DNA of 64,000 nucleotides from Hamadaea flava (GTDB taxonomy: Bacteria; Actinomycetota; Actinomycetes; Mycobacteriales; Micromonosporaceae). A program made the translations under genes and the position numbers. Below, one piece after another: positions 36,487 through 45,030 of this stretch. How positions within the stretch are numbered: position 1 is the stretch's first letter; every line of letters begins with the position of its first letter. The DNA lies in contig NZ_JAMZDZ010000001.1 in NCBI RefSeq assembly GCF_024172085.1, positions 5,332,001 to 5,396,000 of the forward strand, in the 5' to 3' direction. Under the pieces are notes generated by a model. That model had not been told where the DNA came from. It saw nothing but the letters and a program-made list of their open reading frames with translations, and did not search any database.

Positions 36487-36822
36487 CTACTCGGCGACGG
36501 CCGGTCCGCTGATCCCCAGCGGACCCCGGCCGGCGCGCAGGATCAGCAGGGCCAGCTGCGTACCGTCGGCGCCCAGCTCGTTGCGGAACCGGTCGAGGAT
36601 CTCCCGCTCCCGGGAGAGCACCAGTCGCGTGCCGCCGGAGGCGACCCGGGTGGCCCCGACCCGTTGCGAGATCGCGGCGCGCTCCTGCCAGAGCGAGATC
36701 AGCGCGGCATCGATCTCGTCGATCCGCGCGCGAAGATCCATGATCTGTTCGGCGGCGCCTTCTTCGCGCGTACCGGTGCCGTTGAGGCCGTCGTTCGTGC
36801 CGGTCAGGGCCGTGGTGGTCAT
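36487..36822 (-). CDS. aroQ: Chorismate mutase, AroQ class
   Basis: Chorismate mutase converts chorismate to prephenate, the branch toward Phe and Tyr. The 111 residues have the helical AroQ pattern: LRARIDEIDAALISLWQERAAISQRVGATRVASGG with the conserved Arg, Asp and Lys-equivalent positions, then REREILDRFRNELG. The start is ATG 36822 with AAGGAG seven bases upstream. It is preceded by a 14-bp terminator hairpin and a leader reading frame with Phe-Tyr-Phe-Tyr, which strongly suggests attenuation by its own end products. Confidence 0.9.
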   Translation of the reverse strand: MTTTALTGTNDGLNGTGTREEGAAEQIMDLRARIDEIDAALISLWQERAAISQRVGATRVASGGTRLVLSREREILDRFRNELGADGTQLALLILRAGRGPLGISGPAVAE

Positions 36823-36871
36823 CGTGTTCTCCTTGGTGAGCGGTGTCCGGTCTCGGCCCAGGGGCATGCGA

Positions 36872-36902
36872 AAAGCCCCGGGCTCGTGGAGCCCGGGGCT
36901 TT
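36872..36902 (-). terminator. Attenuator hairpin upstream of chorismate mutase
   Basis: A perfect 14-bp stem (36872-36885 with 36889-36902) and a 3-base loop; read on the minus strand it ends in TTTT. It lies between the leader peptide stop (36920) and the aroQ ATG (36822), so it is placed to stop transcription before aroQ. Confidence 0.85.
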
Positions 36903-36919
36903 CGTCGGTCGGTGTGCGC

Positions 36920-36985
36920 TCAGGCGCGACCTACGGCAGCGGGACTCCCGGAGCCGTAAAAATAAAATCGCACCTGCTGAAGCAC
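36920..36985 (-). CDS. Phe/Tyr leader peptide of chorismate mutase (proposed)
   Basis: A 21-codon frame starts at GTG 36985 and stops at TGA 36920, 17 bases before the terminator hairpin. Codons 7-10 read TTT TAT TTT TAC, giving Phe-Tyr-Phe-Tyr, in a genome where these T/A-rich codons are scarce. CATAGT at 36993-36998 is a fair -10 box 8 bases upstream, so the frame would be leaderless. Ribosome stalling when charged tRNA-Phe or tRNA-Tyr is low would favour read-through into aroQ, as at the enteric pheA leader. No expression evidence is available. Confidence 0.7.
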   Translation of the reverse strand: MLQQVRFYFYGSGSPAAVGRA

Positions 36986-36992
36986 GAGGACA

Positions 36993-36998
36993 ACTATG
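36993..36998 (-). promoter_or_regulatory. -10 box of the aroQ leader transcript
   Basis: CATAGT (minus strand) ends 8 bases before the leader GTG at 36985, within the 58 bases separating the leader peptide from the end of the nucleotidase gene. Confidence 0.45.
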
Positions 36999-37043
36999 CC
37001 ACGGTGGCCGGGCCCGTCACCAGGCCCGACCACCATGTGAGAG

Positions 37044-38936
37044 TCAGGCCGCGCGGGTGATCCGGTCGGCCGCGCCCGGAGCCACCTGGCTGTGCGCCCC
37101 GAAGTACGCGACCAGGGCGTCGATGTCGAAGCCCGGGTGCACGATCTTGTCGGTGCCCACGTTCAGCCGGCTCGGGTTCTTGACCGTGCCGTCCGAGTTG
37201 TACGCGGTGAAGTCGCCGCCGCCGTCGAGGAAGCCGTTCATCGTCACCCGGAACGTGGCGGCCGGGTCGATCGCCACCCCGTTGAGGGCGAGGTTGGAGA
37301 TCTTGCCGCCGAGCGCCGCGCTCGCCGAGTACGTGTAGGTGAAGCCGCTGCTCACCTGCAGGATCTTGGTCGAGCTCTGCCCCTCGAACCCGGTGAACTG
37401 CTGCTCCAGCGCCCAGCGGAGTTCGTCGCCGGTCATCGTCTTGGTGACCAGCGTGTTGTTGAACGGCTGTACGATGAAGCACTCGCCGTAGGTGATCTCA
37501 CCGGCGGCCTCACCGCCGGTCGACGCCGAGTAGACCAGGTTGTCGCGGATGCCGCCCGGGTTCATCAGGGCGATCTGCGCGCCGGCCGACTGGGTGTACG
37601 CCAGCTGCGCGTCCGCGATCACGTCGCCGAGCGGGCTCTCCCCGCTGGCCACGGCGGTACGCGTGATGTCGGCGGTCACCTTGCCGACGACCCGGTTGGC
37701 GATCGGCTGGATCTTCGTGCGGTACTTGTCGGCGATCGTCTTGGCGGTCGCGTCCTTCAGCGCCTCGTTCCGCACCGGTACGCCGTTGGCGTCGATCTGC
37801 CACGAGCCGTCCGCGTTGCGTACGCCGTTCTCCACGATCACGTTGTGCGCCTCGACCGAGGTGAACTGCTCGGTCTTCTTGTCCAGCGTGAACGAGATGT
37901 CGGTGACGAGCTGGCCGTTGCTGCCCGCGCTGGTCACGGCGATCGGCGTACCGGCGGAGTTCGGCAGCGCGCAGGAGTAGTAGCGGTGGGTGTGCCCGGA
38001 GACCACGAGGCCGAACGCGGGGTCGAGACCCGCCACGATCGGGGTGATCGCCCCGGCGAACGCGGCGCAGCCGGAGATGTCCAGCGGCGCGGGCGCGTTC
38101 TGCTGGCCGCCTTCGTGGATGAGCAGGACGACCGCCTGTACGCCGGCCCGCTTCAACAGCGCCGCCTGCTTGTTGGCCGTCTCCACCTCGTTCTTGAACT
38201 CGATCGAGGAGATGCCGGCCGGGTCGACGATGCCCGCCGTGTTCTGGAGCGTCATGCCGACGAAGCCGACGCGTACGCCCTGGAAGTTCTTCACGGTGAC
38301 CGACGGCAGCAGCGACTTGCCGGTGTCCTTGACGATCGCGTTGGCCGCGAGGTACTCGAAATCGGCCCCGGCGAACCCGTCGCCGTCGAGGCAGCCGTCG
38401 ACCGGGTGGCAGCCGCCGTTCTGCATCCGCAGCAGCTCGTCGGTGCCCTCGTCGAACTCGTGGTTGCCGACCGAGGCGACGTCCAGCCCGAGGTTGTCCA
38501 TCAGCTCGATGGTGGGCTCGTCGTGGAACCCGGCGCTGACCAGCGGGCTGGCGCCGATGAGGTCGCCGGCTGCGACGGTGAGCGAGCGCTCGCCGGAGGC
38601 CTCGGCCTCGGTACGCAGCTTCTTCACCCAGGTCGTCAGGAACTCCACGCCGCCCGCCGGGGTGCCGTTGATCAGGCCGCCGCTGCCGGTGGGCGCGTCG
38701 ATCGCCCCGTGGAAGTCGTTGAACGACAGGAGGTTGCCGTGCGCCGTCCGGCCCGGCGGCACCTTCTTGTCGTAGGTGACCGAGACCGGGCTGAGCGGGG
38801 TCCAGCCGCTCGCGCCCGCCCGATCGGTACGCCCGGCGTCGGCCAGCGGCAACGCGAGCACCACCGCGAGCGCCAGCGCCGGAACGGCGGAGAGCCGGAC
38901 CAGCGCGAACCGGCTGGGTCGGCGGGTTGAAGACAT
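37044..38936 (-). CDS. Secreted 5'-nucleotidase / bifunctional metallophosphatase
   Basis: The 630 residues start with a signal peptide carrying a twin-arginine-like pair (TRRPSRFALVRLS) and a hydrophobic stretch. The metallophosphatase domain has NLLSFNDFHGAID, GDLIGASPL, VGNHEFDEG, LLIHEGG and SGHTHRYY, the dinuclear metal ligands. The C-terminal 5'-nucleotidase domain has LMNPGGIRDNL and FNGFLDGGGD-like substrate-binding motifs. It should release nucleosides and phosphate outside the cell. The start is ATG 38936 with GGAGG upstream; longer in-frame starts lack a signal peptide. Confidence 0.92.
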   Translation of the reverse strand: MSSTRRPSRFALVRLSAVPALALAVVLALPLADAGRTDRAGASGWTPLSPVSVTYDKKVPPGRTAHGNLLSFNDFHGAIDAPTGSGGLINGTPAGGVEFLTTWVKKLRTEAEASGERSLTVAAGDLIGASPLVSAGFHDEPTIELMDNLGLDVASVGNHEFDEGTDELLRMQNGGCHPVDGCLDGDGFAGADFEYLAANAIVKDTGKSLLPSVTVKNFQGVRVGFVGMTLQNTAGIVDPAGISSIEFKNEVETANKQAALLKRAGVQAVVLLIHEGGQQNAPAPLDISGCAAFAGAITPIVAGLDPAFGLVVSGHTHRYYSCALPNSAGTPIAVTSAGSNGQLVTDISFTLDKKTEQFTSVEAHNVIVENGVRNADGSWQIDANGVPVRNEALKDATAKTIADKYRTKIQPIANRVVGKVTADITRTAVASGESPLGDVIADAQLAYTQSAGAQIALMNPGGIRDNLVYSASTGGEAAGEITYGECFIVQPFNNTLVTKTMTGDELRWALEQQFTGFEGQSSTKILQVSSGFTYTYSASAALGGKISNLALNGVAIDPAATFRVTMNGFLDGGGDFTAYNSDGTVKNPSRLNVGTDKIVHPGFDIDALVAYFGAHSQVAPGAADRITRAA

Positions 38937-39079
38937 GAGGAGCCTCCGGAGTCGGGGGTTTGTCGCCTCATCTTCGCGGTTGTGCCACGCCGGGCACCAG
39001 AGCGCCTGATGTGAATTTCTGACAGCGCGCTGGGAATGGCTCCGGCGTGCGCCCTTTCGCCGATGTCGGTGGGCGGACA

Positions 39080-39085
39080 TAGACT
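39080..39085 (+). promoter_or_regulatory. -10 box of pcrA
   Basis: TAGACT ends 10 bases before the ATG at 39095; transcription would start within a few bases of the start codon. Confidence 0.4.
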
Positions 39086-39094
39086 TCATCCCCG

Positions 39095-41521
39095 ATGCAC
39101 GCGCTATTCGACCTCCCAGCCCAGCCGCCCGCCGACGACGGTAAGTCGGGCGGCGGCTCCGTCGACCGACCCGCCGGCACATCCGCCGCCCAGCCGGACG
39201 ACAGAGCCGCCCGGCCCGAGGAGAAGGCGCGGCGGCCGAAGCCGTCCGCCGAGGAGCTGCTCGCCGGGCTCAACCCGCCGCAGCGGGAGGCGGTCACCCA
39301 TTCGGGGTCGCCGCTGCTGATCGTGGCCGGTGCGGGCTCGGGCAAGACCCGGGTGCTGACCCAGCGGATCGCGTACCTGCTGGCCGCGCGCGACGTGCAT
39401 CCCGGGGAGATCCTGGCGATCACCTTCACCAACAAGGCCGCCGGCGAGCTGAAGGAACGAGTGGCGTCCGTCGTGGGCAGCCGTGCCCGGCTCATGTGGG
39501 TGAGCACGTTCCACTCCGCCTGCGTACGCATCCTGCGCGCTGAGCACGAGGCGGCCGGGCTCAAGAGCAGCTTCACCATCTACGACACCGACGACTCCCG
39601 CCGGCTGATGACGATGGTGGCCCGGGAGCTGGACCTCGACCCCAAGCGTTATCCGCCGCGGTCGCTGGTGACGCAGGTGAGCAACCTGAAGAACGAGCTG
39701 ATCGATCCGGAGTCGTTCCAGCCCGCCGGTCCGCATGAGCGGGTCCTCGCCGAGGCGTACACGCTGTATCAGCGGCGGCTGGTCGAGGCGCAGGCGATGG
39801 ACTTCGACGACCTCATCATGCGCACCGTCCGCTTGCTCCAGAGCAAGCCGGAGGTGACCGACAAGTACCGGCGGCGGTTCCGGCACGTCCTGGTCGACGA
39901 GTACCAGGACACCAACCACGCGCAGTACCAACTGGTCCGGGAGCTGGTGGGGGAGACCGGCGAACTCTGCGTCGTCGGCGACGCCGACCAGTCCATCTAC
40001 GCCTTCCGCGGCGCGACCATCCGCAACATTCTGGAGTTCGAGCGCGACTATCCGCAGGCGCGCACGATCCTGCTGGAGCAGAACTACCGGTCCACGCAGA
40101 CCATCCTGACCGCGGCCAACGCGGTGATCGACCGCAACTCGGGCCGCAAACCCAAGCGGTTGTGGTCCGACCAGGGTGAAGGCGAGAAGATCGTCGGCTA
40201 CGTCGCCGACTCCGAACACGCCGAGGCCGACTGGGTGGCCCGGCAGATCGACGCGCTGACCGACAAGGACGAGGCCCGGCCGGGCGACGTCGCGGTGTTC
40301 TACCGGACCAACGCCCAGTCCCGGGTGTTCGAAGAGGTCTTCATCCGGTTCGGCCTGCCCTACAAGGTCGTCGGCGGCGTCCGGTTCTACGAGCGCAAAG
40401 AGGTCAAGGACGCGCTGGCGTACCTGCGTGCGGTGACCAATGAGGACGACACGGTCTCCGTGCGGCGGATCCTCAACACGCCGCGCCGGGGCATCGGCGA
40501 CCGGGCCGAAGCGTGCGTCGAGGCCCTCGCCAACCGCGACCGCGTCTCGTTCGGCGCGGCCCTCCGGCGAGCCTCCGAAGCGCCCGGCATCTCCACCCGG
40601 GCGGCGAACTCGATCCGCGAGTTCGTCCAGCTCATGGACGACGCCCGCGAGAAGGCCCGGACCGCACCGCCGGAAGAGGTCCTCGAACTGGTGCTGACCG
40701 GTTCCGGCTACCTCACCGAGCTGGAGGGCAGCCTCGACCCGCAGGACGAGGGCCGAGTGGAGAACCTGCAGGAACTCGTCAGCGTCGCCCGGGAATACAC
40801 CGAGCGCGCCGCCGACGCCGAGGAACCGGCCACTCTGGACGGATTCCTGGAGCAGGTCGCCCTGGTCGCCGACGCCGACCAGGTGCCGAGCGACGACCCC
40901 GAGCACCAAGGTGTCGTCACGCTGATGACCCTGCACACCGCGAAGGGCCTCGAATTCCCGGTGGTCTTCCTGACCGGCCTGGAAGACGGCGTCTTCCCCC
41001 ACATGCGCAGCCTCAGCGAGGTCGCCGAACTGGAAGAGGAACGGCGGCTCGCGTACGTGGGGATCACGCGCGCCCGGCAGCGCCTGTTCCTGAGCCGGGC
41101 GGCGACGCGGTCGGCCTGGGGGCAGCCGCAGTACAACCCGCCGTCGCGGTTCCTGGAGGAGCTGCCGCCGGAGGTCACGCACTGGGAGCGTACCGAGAGT
41201 TCGGCCACCACGTGGGGCGGCGGTATCGGTTCAGGCTCGCGGGAGCGCGATCGTGATCGCAACTCCTCGTTCGTCGGCGGCACCGCGCGGGCGACACAGC
41301 TCGCCTCGAAGATGGGCATCGACCCGTCCCGCCTGGCGACGGCGAGCGATCTGGCCAAGGTGCCCTCGCTCGAGCCCGGCGACCGGGTCAACCACCAGCG
41401 CTACGGCATGGGCCGGGTGCTGGCCGTCGAAGGCCACGGCCCCCGCGCCCAGGTCCAGGTCGACTTCGGCGACCAGGTGATGTGGTTGGTGCTCCGCCAC
41501 GCCTCGCTGGAGAAGATCTAG
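39095..41521 (+). CDS. pcrA: ATP-dependent DNA helicase PcrA/UvrD
   Basis: This 808-residue superfamily 1A helicase unwinds DNA 3'-5' in repair and replication restart. Walker A is GAGSGKT at 79-85; other helicase motifs seen are AITFTNKAA, VDEYQDTNHAQY, GDADQSIYAFRGA, QNYRST, LMTLHTAKGLEFPVVF and YVGITRAR. The N-terminal 50 residues are Pro/Ala-rich and variable. The C-terminus ends in the Tudor-like domain (GDRVNHQRYGMGRVLAVEG) that contacts RNA polymerase in PcrA. The gene stands alone, convergent with folD. Confidence 0.96.
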   Translation: MHALFDLPAQPPADDGKSGGGSVDRPAGTSAAQPDDRAARPEEKARRPKPSAEELLAGLNPPQREAVTHSGSPLLIVAGAGSGKTRVLTQRIAYLLAARDVHPGEILAITFTNKAAGELKERVASVVGSRARLMWVSTFHSACVRILRAEHEAAGLKSSFTIYDTDDSRRLMTMVARELDLDPKRYPPRSLVTQVSNLKNELIDPESFQPAGPHERVLAEAYTLYQRRLVEAQAMDFDDLIMRTVRLLQSKPEVTDKYRRRFRHVLVDEYQDTNHAQYQLVRELVGETGELCVVGDADQSIYAFRGATIRNILEFERDYPQARTILLEQNYRSTQTILTAANAVIDRNSGRKPKRLWSDQGEGEKIVGYVADSEHAEADWVARQIDALTDKDEARPGDVAVFYRTNAQSRVFEEVFIRFGLPYKVVGGVRFYERKEVKDALAYLRAVTNEDDTVSVRRILNTPRRGIGDRAEACVEALANRDRVSFGAALRRASEAPGISTRAANSIREFVQLMDDAREKARTAPPEEVLELVLTGSGYLTELEGSLDPQDEGRVENLQELVSVAREYTERAADAEEPATLDGFLEQVALVADADQVPSDDPEHQGVVTLMTLHTAKGLEFPVVFLTGLEDGVFPHMRSLSEVAELEEERRLAYVGITRARQRLFLSRAATRSAWGQPQYNPPSRFLEELPPEVTHWERTESSATTWGGGIGSGSRERDRDRNSSFVGGTARATQLASKMGIDPSRLATASDLAKVPSLEPGDRVNHQRYGMGRVLAVEGHGPRAQVQVDFGDQVMWLVLRHASLEKI

Positions 41522-41896
41522 ATCTGGCTCCCGGGTCCGCGGGGGATCAGACCGTCGCTCCCGCCGGGCACCGGCCGGTCCGCCGGCCAGGCCCGCGCGG
41601 CTCGGTCACGCCGTCGGCGGACCGGCCCGTCAGGCCTGTGCTTCCTGCTGCCAGGTCCGCTGATCACCGTCGGCCGCCGCCCGGCACGCGCCGAATCACC
41701 GTCGGCCGCCGCCGGGTCGCCGCCAAGATCGTCGGCGGCCGCCGTTCTTGGCGGTTTCCGGGTTCTTGATCGTCGGCTGCCGACGGGAAGCGCCGTAAAA
41801 CGTCCATGATCGTCGGCAGCCGACGATCATGCGGCGGACTCGGCGGAGGCGGTGGGAGCGGATAGCGGTGGGAGCGGACAGCGGTGGGCTCGTCGG
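41522..41896. other. 375-base intergenic region between pcrA and folD ends, with degenerate palindromes
   Basis: No gene is visible. The left 140 bases hold nothing I recognise. The right part carries the five GATC-x-CGTCGGC repeats listed separately. Confidence 0.7.
41662..41831. repeat. Five spaced GATC(AC)CGTCGGC repeats ending in a near-perfect palindrome
   Basis: Copies begin at 41662, 41694 (A for G), 41727, 41768 and 41808, spaced 32-41 bases. Each starts GATC or AATC, sometimes plus AC, then CGTCGGC and a complementary GCCG half. The last copy forms a 13-bp inverted repeat with a one-base centre (41805-41831). Such a cluster between convergent genes could be a terminator array, a protein-binding array or a degenerate small repeat. 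Confidence 0.7.
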
Positions 41897-42772
41897 TCAG
41901 CCGACGAGGTGTTCGGCGCGTTCCACGACGTTGGCGAGGAGCATGGCCCGGGTCATCGGGCCGACCGCGCCCGGCATCGGGGCGAGCCAGCCGGCTACCT
42001 CCGCGACCCCGGGGGCGACGTCGCCGGTGTAGCGGCCTTTGCCGTCCGCGCCGACCACCCGGGTGATGCCGACGTCGACCACTGCCGCGCCCGGCCGGAT
42101 CATGTCCGCGGTGAGCAGGCCGGGGTTGCCCGCGGCGATGATGACGATGTCGGCGCGCCGCGTATGCGCGACGAGGTCCTTCGTCCCGGTGTGGCACAGC
42201 GTCACGGTGGCGTTCTCGGTACGCCGGGTGAGCAGCAGCCCGAGGGGGCGACCCACGGTGGTGCCCCGGCCGACGACCACGACCTCGGCGCCGTTGAGCG
42301 GGACCTCGTAGCGGCGCAGCAGCTCGACGATGCCGCGCGGGGTGCAGGGGAGCGGGGCGGGGTAGCCGAGCACCAGCCGGCCGAGGTTGACCGGGTGCAG
42401 CCCGTCGGCGTCCTTGCCGGGGTCGATCAGTTCCAGGGCACGCTGCTCGGACAGGCCCTTCGGCAGCGGCAGCTGGACGATGTAGCCGTGGCAGGCCGGG
42501 TCGGCGTTCAGCTCGGTGATGGCCTGCTCGACCTGATCCTGAGTCGCGTCGGCGGGCAGGTCCTTTCGCAGGGACGCGATGCCGACCTCGGCGCAGTCAC
42601 GGTGCTTGCCCGCCACGTACGCGTGGGAGCCGGGGTCGTCGCCGACCAGGACGGTGCCCAGTCCTGGGACGACGCCCTGCTCGCGTAGCACGGCGACCCG
42701 TGCCTTCAGCTCGTCTTTGATCGCCGCCGCCGTGGCCTTGCCGTCCAGGATGCTCGCCGTCACGCCGTTCAT
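41897..42772 (-). CDS. folD: Methylenetetrahydrofolate dehydrogenase / cyclohydrolase
   Basis: FolD interconverts methylene-, methenyl- and formyl-tetrahydrofolate, supplying formyl groups to PurN and PurH in this window. The 291 residues show [29 protein letters not shown] with the catalytic Lys, [35 protein letters not shown] and [17 protein letters not shown]. The start is ATG 42772, which gives the family N-terminus; an in-frame extension to 42841 lacks support. Confidence 0.95.
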   Translation of the reverse strand: MNGVTASILDGKATAAAIKDELKARVAVLREQGVVPGLGTVLVGDDPGSHAYVAGKHRDCAEVGIASLRKDLPADATQDQVEQAITELNADPACHGYIVQLPLPKGLSEQRALELIDPGKDADGLHPVNLGRLVLGYPAPLPCTPRGIVELLRRYEVPLNGAEVVVVGRGTTVGRPLGLLLTRRTENATVTLCHTGTKDLVAHTRRADIVIIAAGNPGLLTADMIRPGAAVVDVGITRVVGADGKGRYTGDVAPGVAEVAGWLAPMPGAVGPMTRAMLLANVVERAEHLVG

Positions 42773-43127
42773 CGTGCCAGCACAAACGTTTCCTATCGCC
42801 CGGCGGGGGTAGCAGATGTGACAACCCAGCGTCACATTCACAGACCTGTGGATAACTGACCATGATCAAAGTCCCGCCGATGTTGCTATAGCGACAGCAA
42901 CGGGGCGGTCATGTCTGTTAAAAGTCTCACTTCCTAGCCCCCTGACCTGCATCATTCCACTATCTGGACCACCATATGTCTACAAAACGGACACGCCTGG
43001 TTTGCGGAGTGTGACGGCCATCTTCAAGCCAGCGGGCCTGCAGATAAGGCATAATCCGGAAATATCCGCCCGTCCGGCAGGGCGGTGCTCTATATCAGAG
43101 CAAGGAGATGCTGCGCAAGTTCACAGC

Positions 43128-43160
43128 ACTCGATCGTCACAGAAATGTGATTGATCGAGT
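43128..43160. promoter_or_regulatory. Compound inverted repeat with GAAA loop upstream of the transporter
   Basis: ACTCGATC (43128-43135) pairs with GATCGAGT (43153-43160), and inside it TCACA pairs with TGTGA around a GAAA tetraloop. It could be an RNA hairpin in a long leader or an operator. Confidence 0.5.
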
Positions 43161-43208
43161 TTGTGCGTGCGTCGAGCTTCGCCATACCTTTGCCGGACGT
43201 TGTCGCGG

Positions 43209-43223
43209 GTCACAGCCTGTGAC
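43209..43223. promoter_or_regulatory. Palindrome GTCACAG-C-CTGTGAC before oppA
   Basis: A perfect 7-bp inverted repeat with a one-base centre, 24 bases before the ATG and just upstream of the AGGAGG site; a likely repressor operator, since binding here would block transcription or initiation. Confidence 0.5.
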
Positions 43224-43246
43224 GACGTAGGAGATGAGGAGGCTCA

Positions 43247-44863
43247 ATGCAGGTTCGCAGGCTTGCTGCCTGGACTGCGATCCCGCTCAGCGCCGCACTG
43301 GCCCTCTCGGCCTGCGGTGGTGGCGGCGACAGCGGTAGCAGCTCCAGCGGCACCGTCAGGATCGGTATTGCCGAGCCGCAGTACCTGACCCCGGCGGACA
43401 CCAACGAGACCAGTGGTTCGCAGGTCCTTGCCGCGCTCTATGCGCCGCTCGTGAACTACGACGCCGATAACAAGCCGGTCGAGGTTCAGGCCGATTCGAT
43501 CACGTCGTCGGACAACAAGGTCTGGACGATCAAGATCAAGAGCGGCTGGACCTTCCACAACGGCGAGGCCGTCACGGCCGACAGCTACATCGACGCGTGG
43601 AACGCCGCCGCCTACAAGGGCGCGTCCCAGAACGCGTACTTCTTCTCGCAGATCGCGGGCTACAACGACGTCGCCCCGGCGGCCACGACGGCTACCCCGT
43701 CGCCGCAGCCGACCGCGCAGAAGCTGTCCGGGCTGAAGAAGGTCGACGACACGACCTTCACCGTGACGCTCTCCGCGCCGTTCAGCGACTTCAAGACGAT
43801 GCTGGGCTACACGGCCTTCTACCCGCTGCCGAAGGCGGCCTTCAACTCCGACGGCACCGTGAAGTCGGACTTCAAGGACGCGCCGATCGGTGACGGACCG
43901 TTCAAGATGGACGGCACCTGGCAGCACGACCAGAAGATCTCGGTCACCAAGTACGACGACTACAAGGGTGAGCAGCCGAAGGTCACCGGCGTTCAGTTCA
44001 CCATCTACCAGCAGCCCTCGGCCGAGTACGCCGACCTGCTGGCCGGGAACAACGACGTCATGCTGACGATCCCGACCGAGAACCTGTCGACCGCCGAGGG
44101 CGACCTGGGCGACCGCTACCTGCACAGCCCGGCTTCGAGCTTCCAGTTCCTGGCGTTCCCGACGTACGACAAGAACTTCTCGAACGTCAACGTCCGGAAG
44201 GCGATCTCCATGGCGATCGACCGCCAGGCGATCGTGGACCAGGTCTTCAAGGGTTCGCAGAAGGCGGCGTACTCCTTCGTCTCGCCGGTCGTCGGCGGGT
44301 ACCGCGACAACACCTGTGGTGCGAACTGCGAGTTCAACGCGACCGAGGCCAAGAAGCTCTACACGGAGAACGGCGGCCCGTCGAAGCTCGAGATCTCCTA
44401 CAACGCCGACGGCGGTCACAAGGACTGGGTCGACGCCACCTGCAACCAGCTGAAGAACAACCTGGGTGTGGAGTGCGTGGGCATCCCGACCGCCAAGTTC
44501 GCCGACCTGCTCAACAAGGTTGAGAAGAAGCAGGAAGTCGGCATGTTCCGGATGGGCTGGATCATGGACTACCCGTCCATGGAGAACTACCTCGGCCCGC
44601 TGTACAGCACCAACGGCTCGTCGAACTACTACGGCTACAGCAACTCCGAGTTCGACAAGCTCGTCCAGGAAGGCCGGGAGGCCAGCAGCTCGGACGCCGC
44701 CATCCAGAAGTGGCAGCAGGCCGAGGATCTCCTCGCCAAGGACATGCCGGTGCTCCCGCTCCGGTTCGGCCAGAACAACTACGGCATCTCGACCAAGGTC
44801 AAGAACGTCGAGATCGACCTCTTCAACCGGGTCGACCTGCTGAAGATCGAGTACACCGGCTGA
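43247..44863 (+). CDS. oppA: Peptide ABC transporter substrate-binding lipoprotein
   Basis: The 538 residues begin with a lipoprotein signal ending LSAC (Cys about 23) followed by a Gly/Ser linker. The mature part is a family 5 extracellular solute-binding protein: GTVRIGIAEPQYLTPADTNE, WTIKIKSGWTFHNGEAVTADSY, and KAISMAIDRQAIVDQVF. It captures oligopeptides for the permease encoded next. The ATG has GAGGAGG upstream. A stem-loop separates it from oppB, probably keeping its mRNA level above that of the permease genes. Peptide specificity cannot be read from sequence. Confidence 0.92.
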   Translation: MQVRRLAAWTAIPLSAALALSACGGGGDSGSSSSGTVRIGIAEPQYLTPADTNETSGSQVLAALYAPLVNYDADNKPVEVQADSITSSDNKVWTIKIKSGWTFHNGEAVTADSYIDAWNAAAYKGASQNAYFFSQIAGYNDVAPAATTATPSPQPTAQKLSGLKKVDDTTFTVTLSAPFSDFKTMLGYTAFYPLPKAAFNSDGTVKSDFKDAPIGDGPFKMDGTWQHDQKISVTKYDDYKGEQPKVTGVQFTIYQQPSAEYADLLAGNNDVMLTIPTENLSTAEGDLGDRYLHSPASSFQFLAFPTYDKNFSNVNVRKAISMAIDRQAIVDQVFKGSQKAAYSFVSPVVGGYRDNTCGANCEFNATEAKKLYTENGGPSKLEISYNADGGHKDWVDATCNQLKNNLGVECVGIPTAKFADLLNKVEKKQEVGMFRMGWIMDYPSMENYLGPLYSTNGSSNYYGYSNSEFDKLVQEGREASSSDAAIQKWQQAEDLLAKDMPVLPLRFGQNNYGISTKVKNVEIDLFNRVDLLKIEYTG

Positions 44864-44884
44864 TTTCAGCCCAGTCTTGATCGG

Positions 44885-44928
44885 GGTGGCGTCGTCACTC
44901 TCCGCACAACGGAGGGGGCGGCGCCACC
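44885..44928 (+). terminator. Stem-loop between binding protein and permease genes
   Basis: GGTGGCG (44885-44891) pairs with CGCCACC (44922-44928), and CTCCG with CGGAG inside. There is no T-run, so partial termination or mRNA stabilisation is more likely than a full stop. Confidence 0.55.
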
Positions 44929-45030
44929 TCCCAGTGAGCCGGGCCTCAAGATCTTTCCGGGCCCGTGCGGGGGCAGTCCCGATTTGGGGGATTCGCCCCG
45001 AACCCTCCCACATCCGGAGAGACTTGACTC

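Larger units (their letters stand above)
42773..43246. other. 474-base divergent region between folD and the peptide transporter
   Basis: No gene is visible. It must hold the promoters for both directions. Features seen are TGTGA-N10-TCACA at 42817-42836, a compound inverted repeat at 43128-43160 and a 7-bp palindrome at 43209-43223 close to the transporter start; GC content falls below that of the flanking genes. Confidence 0.6.

Noticed and set aside
39104-41182. 692-codon open frame on the minus strand opposite pcrA
   Set aside because: Antisense shadow of a certain helicase gene; composition biased, no motifs.
42817-42836. CRP-like site TGTGA...TCACA upstream of folD
   Set aside because: The spacer is 10 bases rather than the 6 of CRP sites; kept only as an unexplained inverted repeat.
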